In this document: positions 11,168 through 21,824 of the stretch, one piece after another
Position numbering within the stretch: position 1 is the first letter of the stretch
Layout of the letters: each line of letters starts with the position of its first letter
Assembly: GCA_030248225.1 (NCBI GenBank)
Contig: JASANE010007084.1
Location: forward strand, 41,895-105,894
Reading direction: 5' to 3'
DNA length: 64,000 nucleotides
Source of the DNA: Trileptium ribeirensis
Taxonomy: Eukaryota; Nematoda; Enoplea; Enoplida; Thoracostomopsidae
Made by a program: the position numbers and the translations under genes
The notes under the pieces: generated by a model
The model's input: the letters and a program-made list of their open reading frames with translations, nothing else
Databases searched by the model: none
What the model was told of the DNA's origin: nothing

Positions 11168-12649
11168 ATTGTGGAAACTTGATTATTTTATCAAAAGTTT
11201 TCTAACTGCTTTTCAAAATGCTTTATTTTACGCCCACCTTTAAAATGTTTTAAAAAGGTAAAATTTTAAAATTAAAATCTCCACTATACACAATTGTGGG
11301 GAAATGCATGTATTTACAGTACAGCTTTTTCGTCGTTAAAATTGACAGTATCGAGAAGCAAAGCACATAAGCTGAAATTTTGGACATCAGGCATTCAAAA
11401 ACAAATTAGTACAGACACTGAGGCACCTTTAGCGCGCGTCAACAACAAGCACAAAGCTGTTCGACTAAAATCTGAGACCTGCAGTGCTCGCTCTAGCAGC
11501 AAAGCTGAAATTTATTTCAGCTGAAATGGCAATAGGCTGAAATCCACATATATCTAAAATCGAAAATTAAGTAAAACAGCCTACTGGACTTTTGAGGCTA
11601 TTAATAGCTTGCTTGTTTTATCGCCAAAATGGTGAATATGAGTATTGAATATGTAATCTAGAGGTATCCACAGCTATATTGAACATTAAATTACAAAATA
11701 AGCAACCGAATATCAGTTATGATGGTTGGGAAGATGCACACTATTATTGTCCTCGCAAAGTGCAATTATATACAGGACATATTACTCTGCAAAATGAAGC
11801 CACAAACACCTATATAGCTCTAGCAGTTGCACAGTTATTACCATTTTCACACATTTTAGGCATCATGGCCTTAAAAAACTGCTAGACCATCAGTTTTAAC
11901 AATTATTGCTAATATTATTGTTATTATTATTGCTATTGTTTTACAATTATTGCTATTATTGTTATTATTGTTTTTACAGTTTATTGTTACTATTTGGAAA
12001 ATAATAACAAAGCAGTACACTATTTCCAGCTGCATAGGGAATAAATTTTTCTACGAAATTAAACAATAAACCAATATATCTCGCGTGGTTGTAGAGGTAT
12101 TACCATTTTCGTCTATATTGGGTATCAGAGGCCCATTTTAGAACCCGTTTTGACCGAAAGCCTATTTGTTTAGAGAACGGCCTGAAGTATCATAGGTGCT
12201 TGTTTGCTCTATATTACAAAATAAGCCTAATAAGTCTCAGATATCTACAATAATCTGATAAAATACCCGATACGAGCTCGTTTGACCAGCTTTTTCCAAA
12301 GATATTAGAATCTCATTTAACACCGCTAAATGGCAACAAATATAGCTCGCAAATCAGTCAGCCCAGCCGAAGTTGAGTTATGCGTGCCAATTATAAAGGC
12401 AAATGACAGATTGGTCAAATTCATTTAAATACTGCTGCAGCTAGTAAGAATTCTTTAACTCGCTCGTTTTATTCACTACATTCGGTTATCCCATAGAAAT
12501 TATTTAGATAGAAAATTATTCTGGTTGCAATATTTAAGAAACTTTACAATTGTGGCAGTCGCCAGTGAAATCGGCCAATTTTCAGAATATGAATTCATAA
12601 GTTAATCAGTAATGATAACCACACATACTAGTACTATTTATTACCGCAC

Positions 12650-12739
12650 CAGGCGAACTATCGAAATCGACAGGCTGCACTGCTTCTTCCAAGACAGCTG
12701 TCATATTCTGTGCAGTGACTGCTTCAGTAATGTTTGTGT
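12650..12739 (-). CDS. gene A exon, diverged relative of the tandem 93-nt exon
   Basis: A 90-nt open exon with acceptor CCATGTTTAG and donor CCTG-GTGCGG, phase 1 at both ends. Its protein, TNITEAVTAQNMTAVLEEAV then QPVDFDSSP, aligns end to end with the tandem-exon product (TNAEQGATARETNGAALEE...). It keeps TN, TA, the LEE-V/A-Q core and the acidic tail. Its flanking DNA no longer resembles the 520-bp repeat, whereas splice sites, frame and length are kept within one codon. That pattern points to real coding use. It is the last cassette before the SET exon, whose acceptor has the matching phase. Function of the cassette is unknown; it looks disordered and acidic. Confidence 0.6.
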
Positions 12740-13456
12740 CTAAACATGGTAAATAGCAGCTAAATATTTATAATCAATGCAGTATATTTGTGTAGCTATA
12801 AGTAAATGACTCTCAAATCTACCACAGCAAATGCATGATATAAACAAATTGAATTTTCGTTCTTTCTGTAATTTAGTCTTATCCGACGCAAAAAGGCAGA
12901 GCCGCAAACAATAAAATTGCCCCGAGCATAACGTATGCAGTCTTCAGTCAGTGTTCGCTGTTTATAAATCAAGAATATCTCATGGCAAAATCTTCATACA
13001 GAAATCAAGCATGATCTGTGAGCAGACCTCAGATGTGCCGCTTTTCGTCATACGTTATTTGCGATTGACCATCGCTGGTTATGTGTACCGAGCATCCATT
13101 GTCATGTACGAGAATATATATTTAATATTTCGAACAACACATTCAAAGAGTTATGAAAAATATTGAAATAGTAACATGTTCCTACAGTATATAGCTCCAT
13201 AAAGGCCGTTTGCACTTTAAAGTAGCGAATTTGTATTCGGGGTTTTTACAGGTGGAAGGACACACCAAGTCTTCAATGATCCTGCGTTATCTAAATGAGA
13301 CAAGTAACAGCAATAAAATGATGCAATTTATCTTCAAAAACTAAAAAGAATCCAAAATATGAATTTAACTGCGAAGCGGAATGACATTTCAGAGATAAAC
13401 GAACGTTTAAAAAACTGCGAACAGTGTGAAAGATAATTCGGAATTGACTAGCGTAC

Positions 13457-13549
13457 CAGAAAAAGCATCTGGATCACCGGACTGCACTGTTTCTTCCAAA
13501 GCAGCACCATTTGTTTCCCGTGCAGTAGCACCCTGTTCAGCGTTGGTAT
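13457..13549 (-). CDS. gene A tandem exon, copy closest to the SET exon
   Basis: A 93-nt open exon between acceptor TTATCTTCAG and donor TCTG-GTACGC. It enters and leaves in phase 1 and encodes a 31-residue cassette, DTNAEQGATARETNG, then AALEETVQSGDPDAFS. Being symmetric, it can be included or skipped without shifting the frame. The cassette is acidic and polar with no known fold. Confidence 0.62.
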
Positions 13550-13976
13550 CTGAAGATAATAATTAGCAGATAAATCATTCAGTATCGCTAAATGTATGCA
13601 TTGGAAAATGTCACCAAGAAATTTCTGTAGTAAATGCAATATGCAGCTTGGACTTTCAAGCACTTCTGCAATTTCAAACAATTTCGTGTAATAATAGGAA
13701 CGGTAAGGAGTGTCATGAGCAACAAACTGTCAGAAGCACGGCATACTAAGCAGAAACTGATTATAAACCAAACTACGCAATGTAAATTTTACCAGAGGTA
13801 TGATCTGCGATACCAGCTGCATTAAAATGATAAAATTGTCTTCAAAATAAATAAAAAATCAAAAATCTGAATTTGGCTGCGAAACTAATTGACATTTCAG
13901 AGACAAACGAACGTTTAAAACAAACTGTGAACAGTGTGCCACATAATTCGGAATTGTGTGCCATTGAATAACGTAC

Positions 13977-14069
13977 CAGAAAAAGCATCTGTATCACCAG
14001 ACTGCGCTGTTTCTTCCAAAGCAGCACCATTTGTTTCCCGTGCAGTAGCACCCTGCTCAGCGTTGGTAT
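13977..14069 (-). CDS. gene A tandem exon, second copy from the SET end
   Basis: Same 93-nt phase 1-1 exon, with donor TCTG-GTACGT, closer to consensus than in the first copy. Private changes give ETAQSGDTDAFS in place of ETVQSGDPDAFS. No stop or frameshift. Confidence 0.62.
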
Positions 14070-14496
14070 CTGAAGATAATAATTAGCAGATAAATCATTC
14101 AGTATCGCTAAAATTTATGCATTGGAGAATGTCAGCATAAAATTCTGTAGTAAACGCAATATGCAGTTTGGACTTTCAAGCACTTCTGCAATTTCAAACA
14201 ATTTCATGTAATAATAGGAACGGCAAGGAGTGTCATGAGCAACAAATTGTCAGAAGCACGGCATACTAAGCAGAAACTAATTATAAACCAAACTACGCAA
14301 TGTAAATTTTACCAGAGGTATGATCTGCGATACCAGCTGCATTAAAATGATAAAATTGTCTTCAAAATAAATAAAAAATCAAAAATCTGAATTTGGCTGC
14401 GAAACTAATTGACATTTCAGAGACAAACGAACGTTTAAAACAAACTGTGAACAGTGTGCCACATAATTCGGAATTGTGTGCCATTGAATAACGTAC

Positions 14497-14589
14497 CAGA
14501 AAAAGCATCTGGATCACCGGACTGCACTGTTTCTTCCAAAGCAGCACCATTTGTTTCCCGTGCAGTAGCACCCTGCTCAGCGTTGGTAT
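14497..14589 (-). CDS. gene A tandem exon, third copy
   Basis: Same 93-nt phase 1-1 exon with donor TCTG-GTACGT and the ETVQSGDPDAFS tail. The frame is open and the splice sites intact. Confidence 0.62.
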
Positions 14590-15015
14590 CTGAAGATAAT
14601 AATTAGCAGATAAATCATTCAGTATCGCTAAATGTATGCATTGGAAAATGTCACCAAGAAATTTCTGTAGTAAATGCAATATGCAGCTTGGACTTTCAAC
14701 CACTTCTGCAATTTCAAACAATTTCGTGTAATAATAGAAACGGTAAAGAGTGTCATGAGCAACAAATTGCAGAAGCACGGCATACTAAGCAGAAACTAAT
14801 TATAAACCAAACTACGCAATGTAAATTTTACCAGAGGTATGATCTGCGATACCAGCTGCATTAAAATGATAAAATTGTCTTCAAAATAAATAAAAAATCA
14901 AAAATCTGAATTTGACTGCGAAACTAATTGACATTTAAGAGACAAACGAACGTTTAAAACAAAGTGTGAACAGTGTACCACATAATTCGGAATTGTGTGC
15001 CATTGACTAGCGTAC

Positions 15016-15108
15016 CAGAAAAAGTATCTGGATCACCGGACTGCGCTGTTTCTTCCAAAGCTGCACCATTTGTTTCCCGTGCAGTAGCACCCTGCTCAGC
15101 GTTGGTAT
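15016..15108 (-). CDS. gene A tandem exon, fourth copy
   Basis: Same 93-nt phase 1-1 exon with donor TCTG-GTACGC. Its tail reads ETAQSGDPDTFS. The Ala-to-Thr change is shared with the sixth copy, supporting a two-unit duplication. Confidence 0.62.
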
Positions 15109-15535
15109 CTGAAGATAATAATTAGCAGATAAATCATTCAGTATCGCTAAAATTTATGCATTGGAAAATGTCAGCATAAAATTCTGTAGTAAACGCAATA
15201 TGCAGTTTGGACTTTCAAGCACTTCTGCAATTTCAAACAATTTCATGTAATAATAGAAACGGTAAGGAGTGTCATGAGCAACAAATTGTCAGAAGCACGG
15301 CATACTAAGCAGAAACTAATTATAAACCAAACTACGCAATGTAAATTTTACCAGAGGTATGATCTGCGATACCAGCTGCATTAAAATGATAAAATTGTCT
15401 TCAAAATAAATAAAAAATCAAAAATCTGAATTTGGCTGCGAAATTAATTGACATTTCAGAGACAAACGAACGTTTAAAACAAACTGTGAACAGTGTGCCG
15501 CATAATTCGGAATTGTGTGCCATTGAATAACGTAC

Positions 15536-15628
15536 CAGAAAAAGCATCTGGATCACCGGACTGCGTTATTTCTTCCAAAGCTGCACCATTTGTTTCCCGT
15601 GCAGTAGCACCCTGCTCAGCGTTGGTAT
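15536..15628 (-). CDS. gene A tandem exon, fifth copy
   Basis: Same 93-nt phase 1-1 exon with donor TCTG-GTACGT. The core reads EEITQSGDPDAFS, where others have EETVQ or EETAQ. Splice sites intact and frame open. Confidence 0.62.
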
Positions 15629-16055
15629 CTGAAGATAATAATTAGCAGATAAATCATTCAGTATCGCTAAAATTTATGCATTGGAAAATGTCAGCATAAA
15701 ATTCTGTAGTAAACGCAATATGCAGTTTGGACTTTCAAGCACTTCTGCAATTTCAAACAATTTCATGTAATAATAGACACTGTAAGGAGTGTCATGAGCA
15801 ACAAATTGTCAGAAGCACGGCATACTAAGCAGAAACTAATTATAAACCAAACTACGCAATGTAAATTTTACCAGAGGTATGATCTGCGATACCAGCTGCA
15901 TTAAAATGATAAAATTGTCTTCAAAATAAATAAAAAATCAAAAATCTGAATTTGACTGCGAAACTAATTGACATTTAAGAGACAAACGAACGTTTAAAAC
16001 AAAGTGTGAACAGTGTACCACATAATTCGGAATTGTGTGCCATTGACTAGCGTAC

Positions 16056-16148
16056 CAGAAAAAGTATCTGGATCACCGGACTGCGCTGTTTCTTCCAAAG
16101 CAGCACCATTTGTTTCCCGTGCAGTAGCACCCTGCTCAGCGTTGGTAT
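16056..16148 (-). CDS. gene A tandem exon, sixth copy
   Basis: Same 93-nt phase 1-1 exon with donor TCTG-GTACGC and the ETAQSGDPDTFS tail of the fourth copy. It is the array copy nearest the 5' end of the gene. Confidence 0.62.
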
Positions 16149-16510
16149 CTGAAGATAATAATTAGCAGATAAATCATTCAGTATCGCTAAAATTTATGCA
16201 TTGGAAAATGTCAGCATAAAATTCTGTAGCAAACGCAATATGCAGTTTGGACTTTCAAGCACTTCTGCAATTTCAAACAATTTCATGTAATAATAGGAAC
16301 GGTAAGGAGTGTCATGAGCAACAAATTGTCAAAAGCACGGCATACTAAGCAGAAACTAATTATAAATCAAACTACGCAATGTAAATTTTACCAGAGGTAT
16401 GATCTGCGATACCAGCTGCATTAAAATGATAAAATTTGTCTTCAAAATAAATAAAAAATCTGAATTTGAATGCGAAACTAATTGACATTTCAGAGACAAA
16501 CGAATGTTTA

Positions 16511-17040
16511 AAACAAACTCTGAAAAGTATCAAACGGCACAACTAGGTAACTATATCTTTGCTGCAGATAGCATACTGGTAGATAGCATCTTTTATATTA
16601 TATAAAGCTGTAGAGATGGTACAAAGATTGCGTATTTTTACCGAATTTCGAGAGCAAAAGGCCCAACGGTAGTTGGGAATAGAAATGAAATCAATACAAC
16701 TGCCAAAACTCTGTTCGGTCTCACTATGACGGGCCGTCCTTGCAAATGAACTGTATATTGAATACATAGGTGCTTCGGTCGGCTAAACCAAACTATCGTA
16801 AAAACTCAACTGTAATCAACATTGCTTGAAAATATCCTCAATTTTTTACAAAGTCTTTTCACCTAAAATTAAATATTAGCTTAAAAATATTTCCACATTG
16901 TCAAATAATTGCAACCTGGCACAGCCCAGCCACAGGAACAATTTTCCGTAAGCCGTACGGCCTTTGGACATATTGGCAGGTATATAAACAATATCTTGCG
17001 TTAATACCATATTTCAACATCAGTAATAGGATATTCATAC
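16511..17040 (-). other. presumed intron between the array and the 315-nt exon
   Basis: AT-rich interval. A minus-strand stretch at about 16640-16735 follows an acceptor-like TTCATTTGCAAG and is open in more than one frame, but its composition does not settle which is real, so no exon is called. Confidence 0.35.
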
Positions 17041-17355
17041 CATTATCGCTGGGTAGCAAATTTTCATCGCACTGCTCCTGTTTTGCTTCCTTTAAAAGAT
17101 GATACTGTGTTGCCTGGAATTCACATAAACTTTGATGATCAACCGATGTTTCAGCTATTTGTGTTTTCTCACATGTAGGATTGTCGGGACCCAATGTCTT
17201 GTCCGCATTATCGTAAACCCTGGTATGTTGGCCAGGTAAAAGATTTTGCCGCGTCTGTTGACATATTTGGTTCACAGTGTAGATTTTTGCTTTCAAATAT
17301 TCAGCAGGCACAACCACCACGGTGGATTTGACACAACTGCTATTCACCAGTTCAT
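17041..17355 (-). CDS. gene A exon, 315 nt, phase 1-1
   Basis: The exon runs from acceptor CATATAATTTAG to donor AATG-GTATGA, with phase 1 at both ends, like the tandem cassettes downstream. It encodes 105 residues starting DELVNSSCVKSTVVVVPAEY, with KIYTVNQICQQTRQNLLP in the middle and LLPSDNG at the end. The sequence is polar and Gln/Glu-rich, with no recognised domain, and fits a disordered or weakly helical linker. An open frame of this length with well-placed splice sites and matching phase supports a real exon. The frame continues past both splice sites, so the boundaries are inferred. Confidence 0.6.
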
Positions 17356-17534
17356 CTAAATTATATGAAATAATTGCTAACTCGTAATTTATTTTCTTCA
17401 CTAATGAGAAGTAATACCAGTTAAAGGGCAACTAATCCACCACTATTTACACTCCAATTAAGTCACACATGCTCATGGAAGGGCGATTATCCCTGAGGGT
17501 TGGTTTCTCCAAACTACTAAAATTATACTTGGGG

Positions 17535-17905
17535 GCATGAACTGCGGTTCCCGCATTTGGGAGCTGAGTCCACCCAGTTGAATTGGGGGGCACAAAGTAC
17601 TATAACCATCAAAACGTTGAAATGTCTAATTCGGCAACTGACTGTAATTGTGCTTACTTAAAAACAGGATATTACAGTGACGTTTAGTCCCACATGGGAA
17701 GATTTGCGGATTTTTCAGCAAAAATAGAGAAAAATTGGCATATTTTTAGCACTCCAGAAAAAACATTGGCAACTTTCTAACGTCACAAAAAGTTCCTGTG
17801 GGGACCTGGGGTTAAGGCAAAATTTAACAGAAGGTGCACGAACTGGCGGGAACCTGGGGAGGTCGAAATAGCTGGGCCCCCTATTTGAAGAAGCCAGTGA
17901 GGGTA
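17535..17905 (+). repeat. dispersed repeat family R1
   Basis: Landmarks are GGGGGCATGAACTG at the start, GGGGGGCACAAAGTACTATA, TGTGCTTACTTAAAAA, and an end reading CCCCCTATTTGAAGAAGCCA. The same order recurs at 30660-31400 and, inverted, at 20090-20610, 27585-27730 and 32580-32940. No reading frame is shared, so this looks like a non-autonomous element. Confidence 0.7.
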
Positions 17906-18240
17906 CCCTTACCCCTCCGTGACGCCCGGTACCCCCTCCGACGCGCTGAACGCATGCGGAAAATTTTGCATAATTGGGGAAAAATATGGCAAAAATTGGC
18001 AAAATGGGGCGAAATGGTTGAAAAAGAGGGGAGAGGACGTCGATTATTTTCACCACCCCGCCACAGGCGTAGCCAGAGACAAAGAATGGGGGTCATGGCC
18101 ACCAAAGGCGCCGCACCCTCCGCGGAGGTGCCGCAACCCGCACCCACTCCCTCTCGAATGGAATTGCTGTGGCCTCCAAGCACCGAAGGCGCGCCGGAAA
18201 TTAGTTCTGCAATATTATCGTTACAATGAAATGACGGTGT
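17906..18240. repeat. dispersed GC-rich repeat family R2
   Basis: Contains TGGCAAAAATTGGCAAAATG, CCACAGGCGTAGCCAGAGAC and a CCAAAGGCGCCGCACCC segment. Related stretches are at 28320-28620, 50880-51060, 52090-52470 and 61100-61470. Overlapping open frames on both strands result from high GC content. Confidence 0.55.
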
Positions 18241-19172
18241 TGTCAGTCGCTACAAGCTTAGCAGCAGCTGTTATTTAAGAATGACAGTTGTAGCGTCTAC
18301 AGCTGGTGCTGTTACAATGTTTAAATAAACAAACTAAGTGTATCGACAGCAAAGGTTTCCGCGGGATGGTGAAAAAGAGGAACATTATCATTGCACCGAA
18401 GCTGTAACAGAAACTGTAGTTGCGGAAACAACATGGGCCTACATAAAAAAGTAGCAGGCTCCCTTAGAGAAGGTGGCCTCTCATGGGCGTCCGGGTGGTG
18501 GGGATGTGGCGCCTCCGGTATCCCGACAAACACCTATGAATTCATCGCCTACGGGCATCCAGAGGATAACGTGATCTGTCAAGGGGTCCGAATCTCAGTG
18601 TGAAGGTAACCCGACCCCTATGGGCAAACAAGAGCTGTACGCCAGGGTAACCCCAACTAAGAAAAATGCACGCAATGTTTGTTATATATGCCGCGCGGTT
18701 TTTTACGCGAAATTTGAGTTCAATGCCGGTTTCGCGAAAAATGGGTGTAGAAGGGGACAGGTTCCTTTGTAGTAGTCTTGGGAAACGATCGGTGTTGAAG
18801 TGAAACGATCAGCCGTTGGCCGGCCGTTGAAATATTTGCACTGCCACTCGAGGGTATAACAGAAGGCCGACCGTTCATTGGCTGATCAACAGCAGATAGA
18901 TGGTTGACTGCTAGGAATTTACTACCCGCCAAGACATAATTTGATGCAAGCCAAAAAATAGTGAAAATGCGATCTCACGATGGATTGTCGAAGTAATTTA
19001 AGTACTAACGTAATTCTAAATGCAAGTATCGACATGTTATTGCAAAACAAGATTCAAAACTGCACTGATAAAAAAATTTTATGGAAAAGCGACTTTTTTT
19101 ATTATGTTTTAGGGCTATCGTGTGTTATTGCTTAAACTGCTCCAATACTAGACAAAATAACTTTATCGCTAC
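18241..19172. other. non-coding interval with a small GC-rich palindromic island
   Basis: No exon recognised. GCCGTTGGCCGGCCGTTGAA near 18812 resembles the islands near 1620-1700 and 930-1000 and probably belongs to the same class of short inverted-repeat elements. The rest is unremarkable intron or intergenic DNA. Confidence 0.4.
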
Positions 19173-19481
19173 CGGTTGTCGATCTGTCCAAGTTTTTGCC
19201 AGATGCTTCATGTTCGAGCGCTCTGCGGAAGCGTTGCTGTTTTAGCTGTATTGCTGCTAGATTTGCTTGACGCGGTAAAGTTACAGACGTTGTATTTTGC
19301 GCACATGTTGAGTATTCAGGGTCCACAGCAGCAACAGCATTGTCGTGAGCAATCGTACTACCACTGGTCGCGATTTGTCGTCGCTGCTGGGGTATTGCAG
19401 TCACAGCGCTGATTTGTGCAGGGAAGAATTCACCAGGCGTGACCATTGCAGCCTTCTCCGGAGAAGGCCCATTTAATATTT
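19173..19481 (-). CDS. gene A exon, 309 nt, phase 1-1
   Basis: Acceptor TTTTTAAACAG opens the exon and a weaker donor ACCG-GTAGCG closes it, again phase 1 at both ends. It encodes about 103 residues beginning ILNGPSPEKAAMVTPGEFF and ending ASGKNLDRSTTG. The middle (ALEHEASG, QLKQQRFRRALE) is Gln/Ala-rich and may form a helix. If the weak donor is not used, the frame stops at TAA (19132-19134), which would make this a terminal exon. An ATG at 19444-19446 could serve as an internal start. No domain is recognised. Confidence 0.55.
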
Positions 19482-19567
19482 CTGTTTAAAAATATAATAT
19501 CAATGAGGAGCCAGAGCAAATCATGCGTGAAATATAAACGTGTAGTACAAATTTGCAGAAACTTTAC

Positions 19568-19626
19568 CTGTAATTCTATCCACGAGAAGTGGATTTGCAA
19601 TAGCTTTGCATCCACGCGAGGATTTG
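19568..19626 (-). CDS. gene A exon, 59 nt, most upstream found
   Basis: A strong acceptor (CCTTACTTTTATTATAG) and donor (ACAG-GTAAAG) bound a 59-nt open stretch. It leaves in phase 1, matching the next exon across an 86-nt intron, and enters in phase 2. Protein: KSSRGCKAIANPLLVDRIT. The joined product reads on into ILNGPSPEK. No upstream exon was found within 1.5 kb; the candidate at 29412-29503 has the matching phase but lies beyond the Ulp1 gene. Confidence 0.5.
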
Positions 19627-20089
19627 CTATAATAAAAGTAAGGATTAAATATTTGTCCATGTAAAGATTTGAGCAAAACCAGTGCTGATATTACCGAGTC
19701 AACCAAAATATATTATTGTACATTTTTCAAAAGGTTCATTTTACTAACATTTCTGATTTCGAAGTATCGGCTCTAATGATGAACTAAACAAAATACACAG
19801 GATACTTAAAAACGCTTGCTTTCGTGAAAATGTTATTCTAATAGGCACGTCCACGTTTGTGGTACAGACAATCTTAGATAAACTCACACCATATTAGCAA
19901 CTTTATATTTGTACACGCAGTCATCTGAAAACTTAGCTAATGTTTCATGTTTACAGCTGCCAATTCAAACTACAACATTTAGCCTAAGTTAAGAACAAGA
20001 ACATTCCTTTTGAGCTCTCACTGTGGATGCAGGCATCTGCGTGGTAAGCATGCAGCACTGGCACTGAGAAGGCACTTGGGATTTCCACC
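19627..20089. other. non-coding interval
   Basis: AT-rich DNA upstream of the first recognised gene A exon. A promoter or missing 5' exon could lie here, but nothing specific can be supported. Confidence 0.35.
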
Positions 20090-20610
20090 TGCCCAGGTTT
20101 CCTTAGGTCATGGCTCAGGTACACTTACTGGGTTCTCCAAGGAGGAGCCCCCAAGTATTTGGAGCTCCCCCAGTTCGTGCCCCCTAGATAAATTTTGGCT
20201 TCCCCAGTTCATGCCCCAGGTGTTTTTTTGTGATACTAAAAATTTCCAAATTTTTATATGGAGGGTAATAAACATGCAAATTTTTCTCTATTTTTGCTAA
20301 AAACTCCCAAATTTTCCCATAAAATACTAAAAATCGCTGTAATTTCTCGTTTATAAGTAAGGACATTTACAATCGGTTGCTGAATTACGCATTTTTTACG
20401 TTTTGTTATGGTTAAAGTACTTTATGTTCCCCCAGATGAACTGGCGGGAGCCCCCCCACGTAACTGGCTTAGAAATATGCTGAATTTTCACTGTATTGGC
20501 TAAAGATACCCAAATTACATATCCATCAAAATACATGATCCCTAATTTACGCATTTTTACAGCCAGAATATTTCATGGTCCCCCAGTTAAACTTGGGGAA
20601 ATAAACCAGA
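20090..20610 (-). repeat. dispersed repeat family R1, inverted copy
   Basis: Reads GGTTCTCCAAGGAGGAGCCC, CCCCAGTTCGTGCCCCC, AAATTTTGGCTTCCCCAGTT and, further on, AAAGTACTTTATGTTCCCCC. These are the reverse complements, in order, of the landmarks at 17535-17905. Confidence 0.7.
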
Positions 20611-21120
20611 CGGAAGCCTTCCAACTATATTCAGCGGCCACCAGTGGGAGAGGCGCTGGTTTATGCCCACAGGTATAATTTTAATAATTTTAAGAAGCCA
20701 GATTATGCAAACTTCTACTTCTACCAGGTAATATCATTTCTCACTTAGAGAAAAACACAAGTTATTGACACAGCTAATAAGTTAGAGTATGGTTTAAATT
20801 ATGAGTCAAATTATGGAACAAAACATTTTCTTTACAACTGTCAGCTTTCTAAACCGTAAAAATTGTATTTTGTTATTAAAAATAAAAGAGAGTAGTTTTA
20901 TATGTAGGCACACGACAAATATAAGCAGTTAAAGTAATATTTCCGTTTTTGATAATAAAAAGTTATTTTGTAATTTGAAAGAGAGCTCCACAAATTTGTA
21001 TGGCTAGGCTAGGCTATAAATTTGGTATGATTTGTAATTTACAGCCAATTTTTGCCGTCGTTACATAAAGATAAAATGTTTAATAGCCCATATTTTTAAT
21101 ATTATTCGTGATGAACTTTA
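20611..21120. other. non-coding interval downstream of gene B
   Basis: AT-rich with no recognised gene. It should include the 3' UTR of the Ulp1-like gene. Confidence 0.4.
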
Positions 21121-21824
21121 TTACAAGAGAAATAAATTACCTCTTAACCGTTCGCGAAACAATTCACACTGATTTCGAGATAACCCAAACATAAAATCGA
21201 GACCGCGAACGGCCCGAACAGCAGCTTCGATCACGTAAATCCCGCAATCGTTTTTACTTCTTTGTTCGCTGGGACATGTGTCTAGGATTATTTTCCATGT
21301 TTCGTGCTGCCATCCCATCGAGTCGCATATCATTTTGTGTAAACGTTCAGCGAAATTCCTATCGTGCTGATTAACGGAACAATAAACACGACTTTCGCGA
21401 ACCACAAAGGAATAATTCATGAAAAACAACTGCCAATGCAAGGCACCATTACGCAGCACAACATTCATCGGAATCAAAATTTTTTGAATCAAACCACCGG
21501 ATTGGTTTATGGCATCGTTTATCTCATCTTTAAGTTCTAAAATTTGGTTGGGCATAGCGTCAATAGTGTAACGGTCGTTCCATGCCGCGGCTACCACAGA
21601 GTCGACTACACACCACCCGTCGATGTTTGCATATTGCTTAATCACGCCGGTAACAACGTTATCAGTTAATTTTTGATGTGGCTGCAAACAATTTATGTCA
21701 TCATTGTCAATGGGAAGACCGCCAAGAGTTTTGGTCGAAAAAGAGAAATCTCCGCTGCTGCTTTGGCCGCTTTCGATGATGAGTGATGTATCCAGCATAC
21801 TATCATCAGTTTTCAAAACAGAAC
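21121..21824 (-). CDS. gene B terminal exon: Ulp1/SENP-family (C48) cysteine protease domain
   Basis: The exon follows acceptor ATTTTGCATTTAG and ends in TAA. Numbering from the in-frame ATG at 21844-21846 as 1, GALHWQLFF places the catalytic His at 137 and NDCGIYV the nucleophile Cys at 201, with oxyanion Gln at 195 (SEQRSKNDC). This His...Gln...Cys layout marks Ulp1/SENP proteases, which remove SUMO or NEDD8-like modifiers. The catalytic Asp expected after His (a YDS-like motif) is read as YCS, Cys 156, so activity may be impaired. GGLPIDNDDINCL at 42-54 fits the usual N-terminal substrate-binding segment. The exon enters in phase 1 and joins the exon at 23662-23761 in frame. Without splicing, the ATG gives a 241-residue protein. 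Ulp1 domains also occur in some DNA transposons, so a mobile origin is possible. Confidence 0.82.

Larger units (their letters stand above)
9474..12649 (-). other. presumed last intron of gene A
   Basis: The interval between the 90-nt exon and the SET exon. It holds the 157-bp tandem repeat at 10348-10785, low-complexity TTATTG repeats near 11900-11990, and otherwise AT-rich DNA. A plus-strand frame at 10981-11167 has protein-like composition but no recognised domain. Confidence 0.4.
13297..16510. repeat. 520-bp tandem array, six units, each carrying one exon
   Basis: Six direct repeats of 519-520 bp. Markers such as ACGCAATGTAAATTTTACC, GTGTCATGAGCAACAAA and ACATTTCAGAGACAAACG recur once per unit. 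The first unit is the most diverged and the last decays near 16510. Units 4 and 6 share private variants (ACATTTAAGAG, AAAGTGTGAACAGTGTACC, AAAAGTATCTGG), while units 2, 3 and 5 share others. This suggests part of the array grew by ~1040-bp two-unit duplications. Each unit holds a 93-nt minus-strand exon with intact splice sites. Confidence 0.92.

Noticed and set aside
16543..16767. Minus-strand frame between the exon array and the 315-nt exon
   Set aside because: Two frames are equally open after the acceptor-like site, and the only donor gives a phase that does not fit the neighbouring cassettes.
17834..18278. Overlapping open frames of 100-130 codons on both strands
   Set aside because: They span the junction of two repeat families (R1 and R2) and have no splice or domain support.
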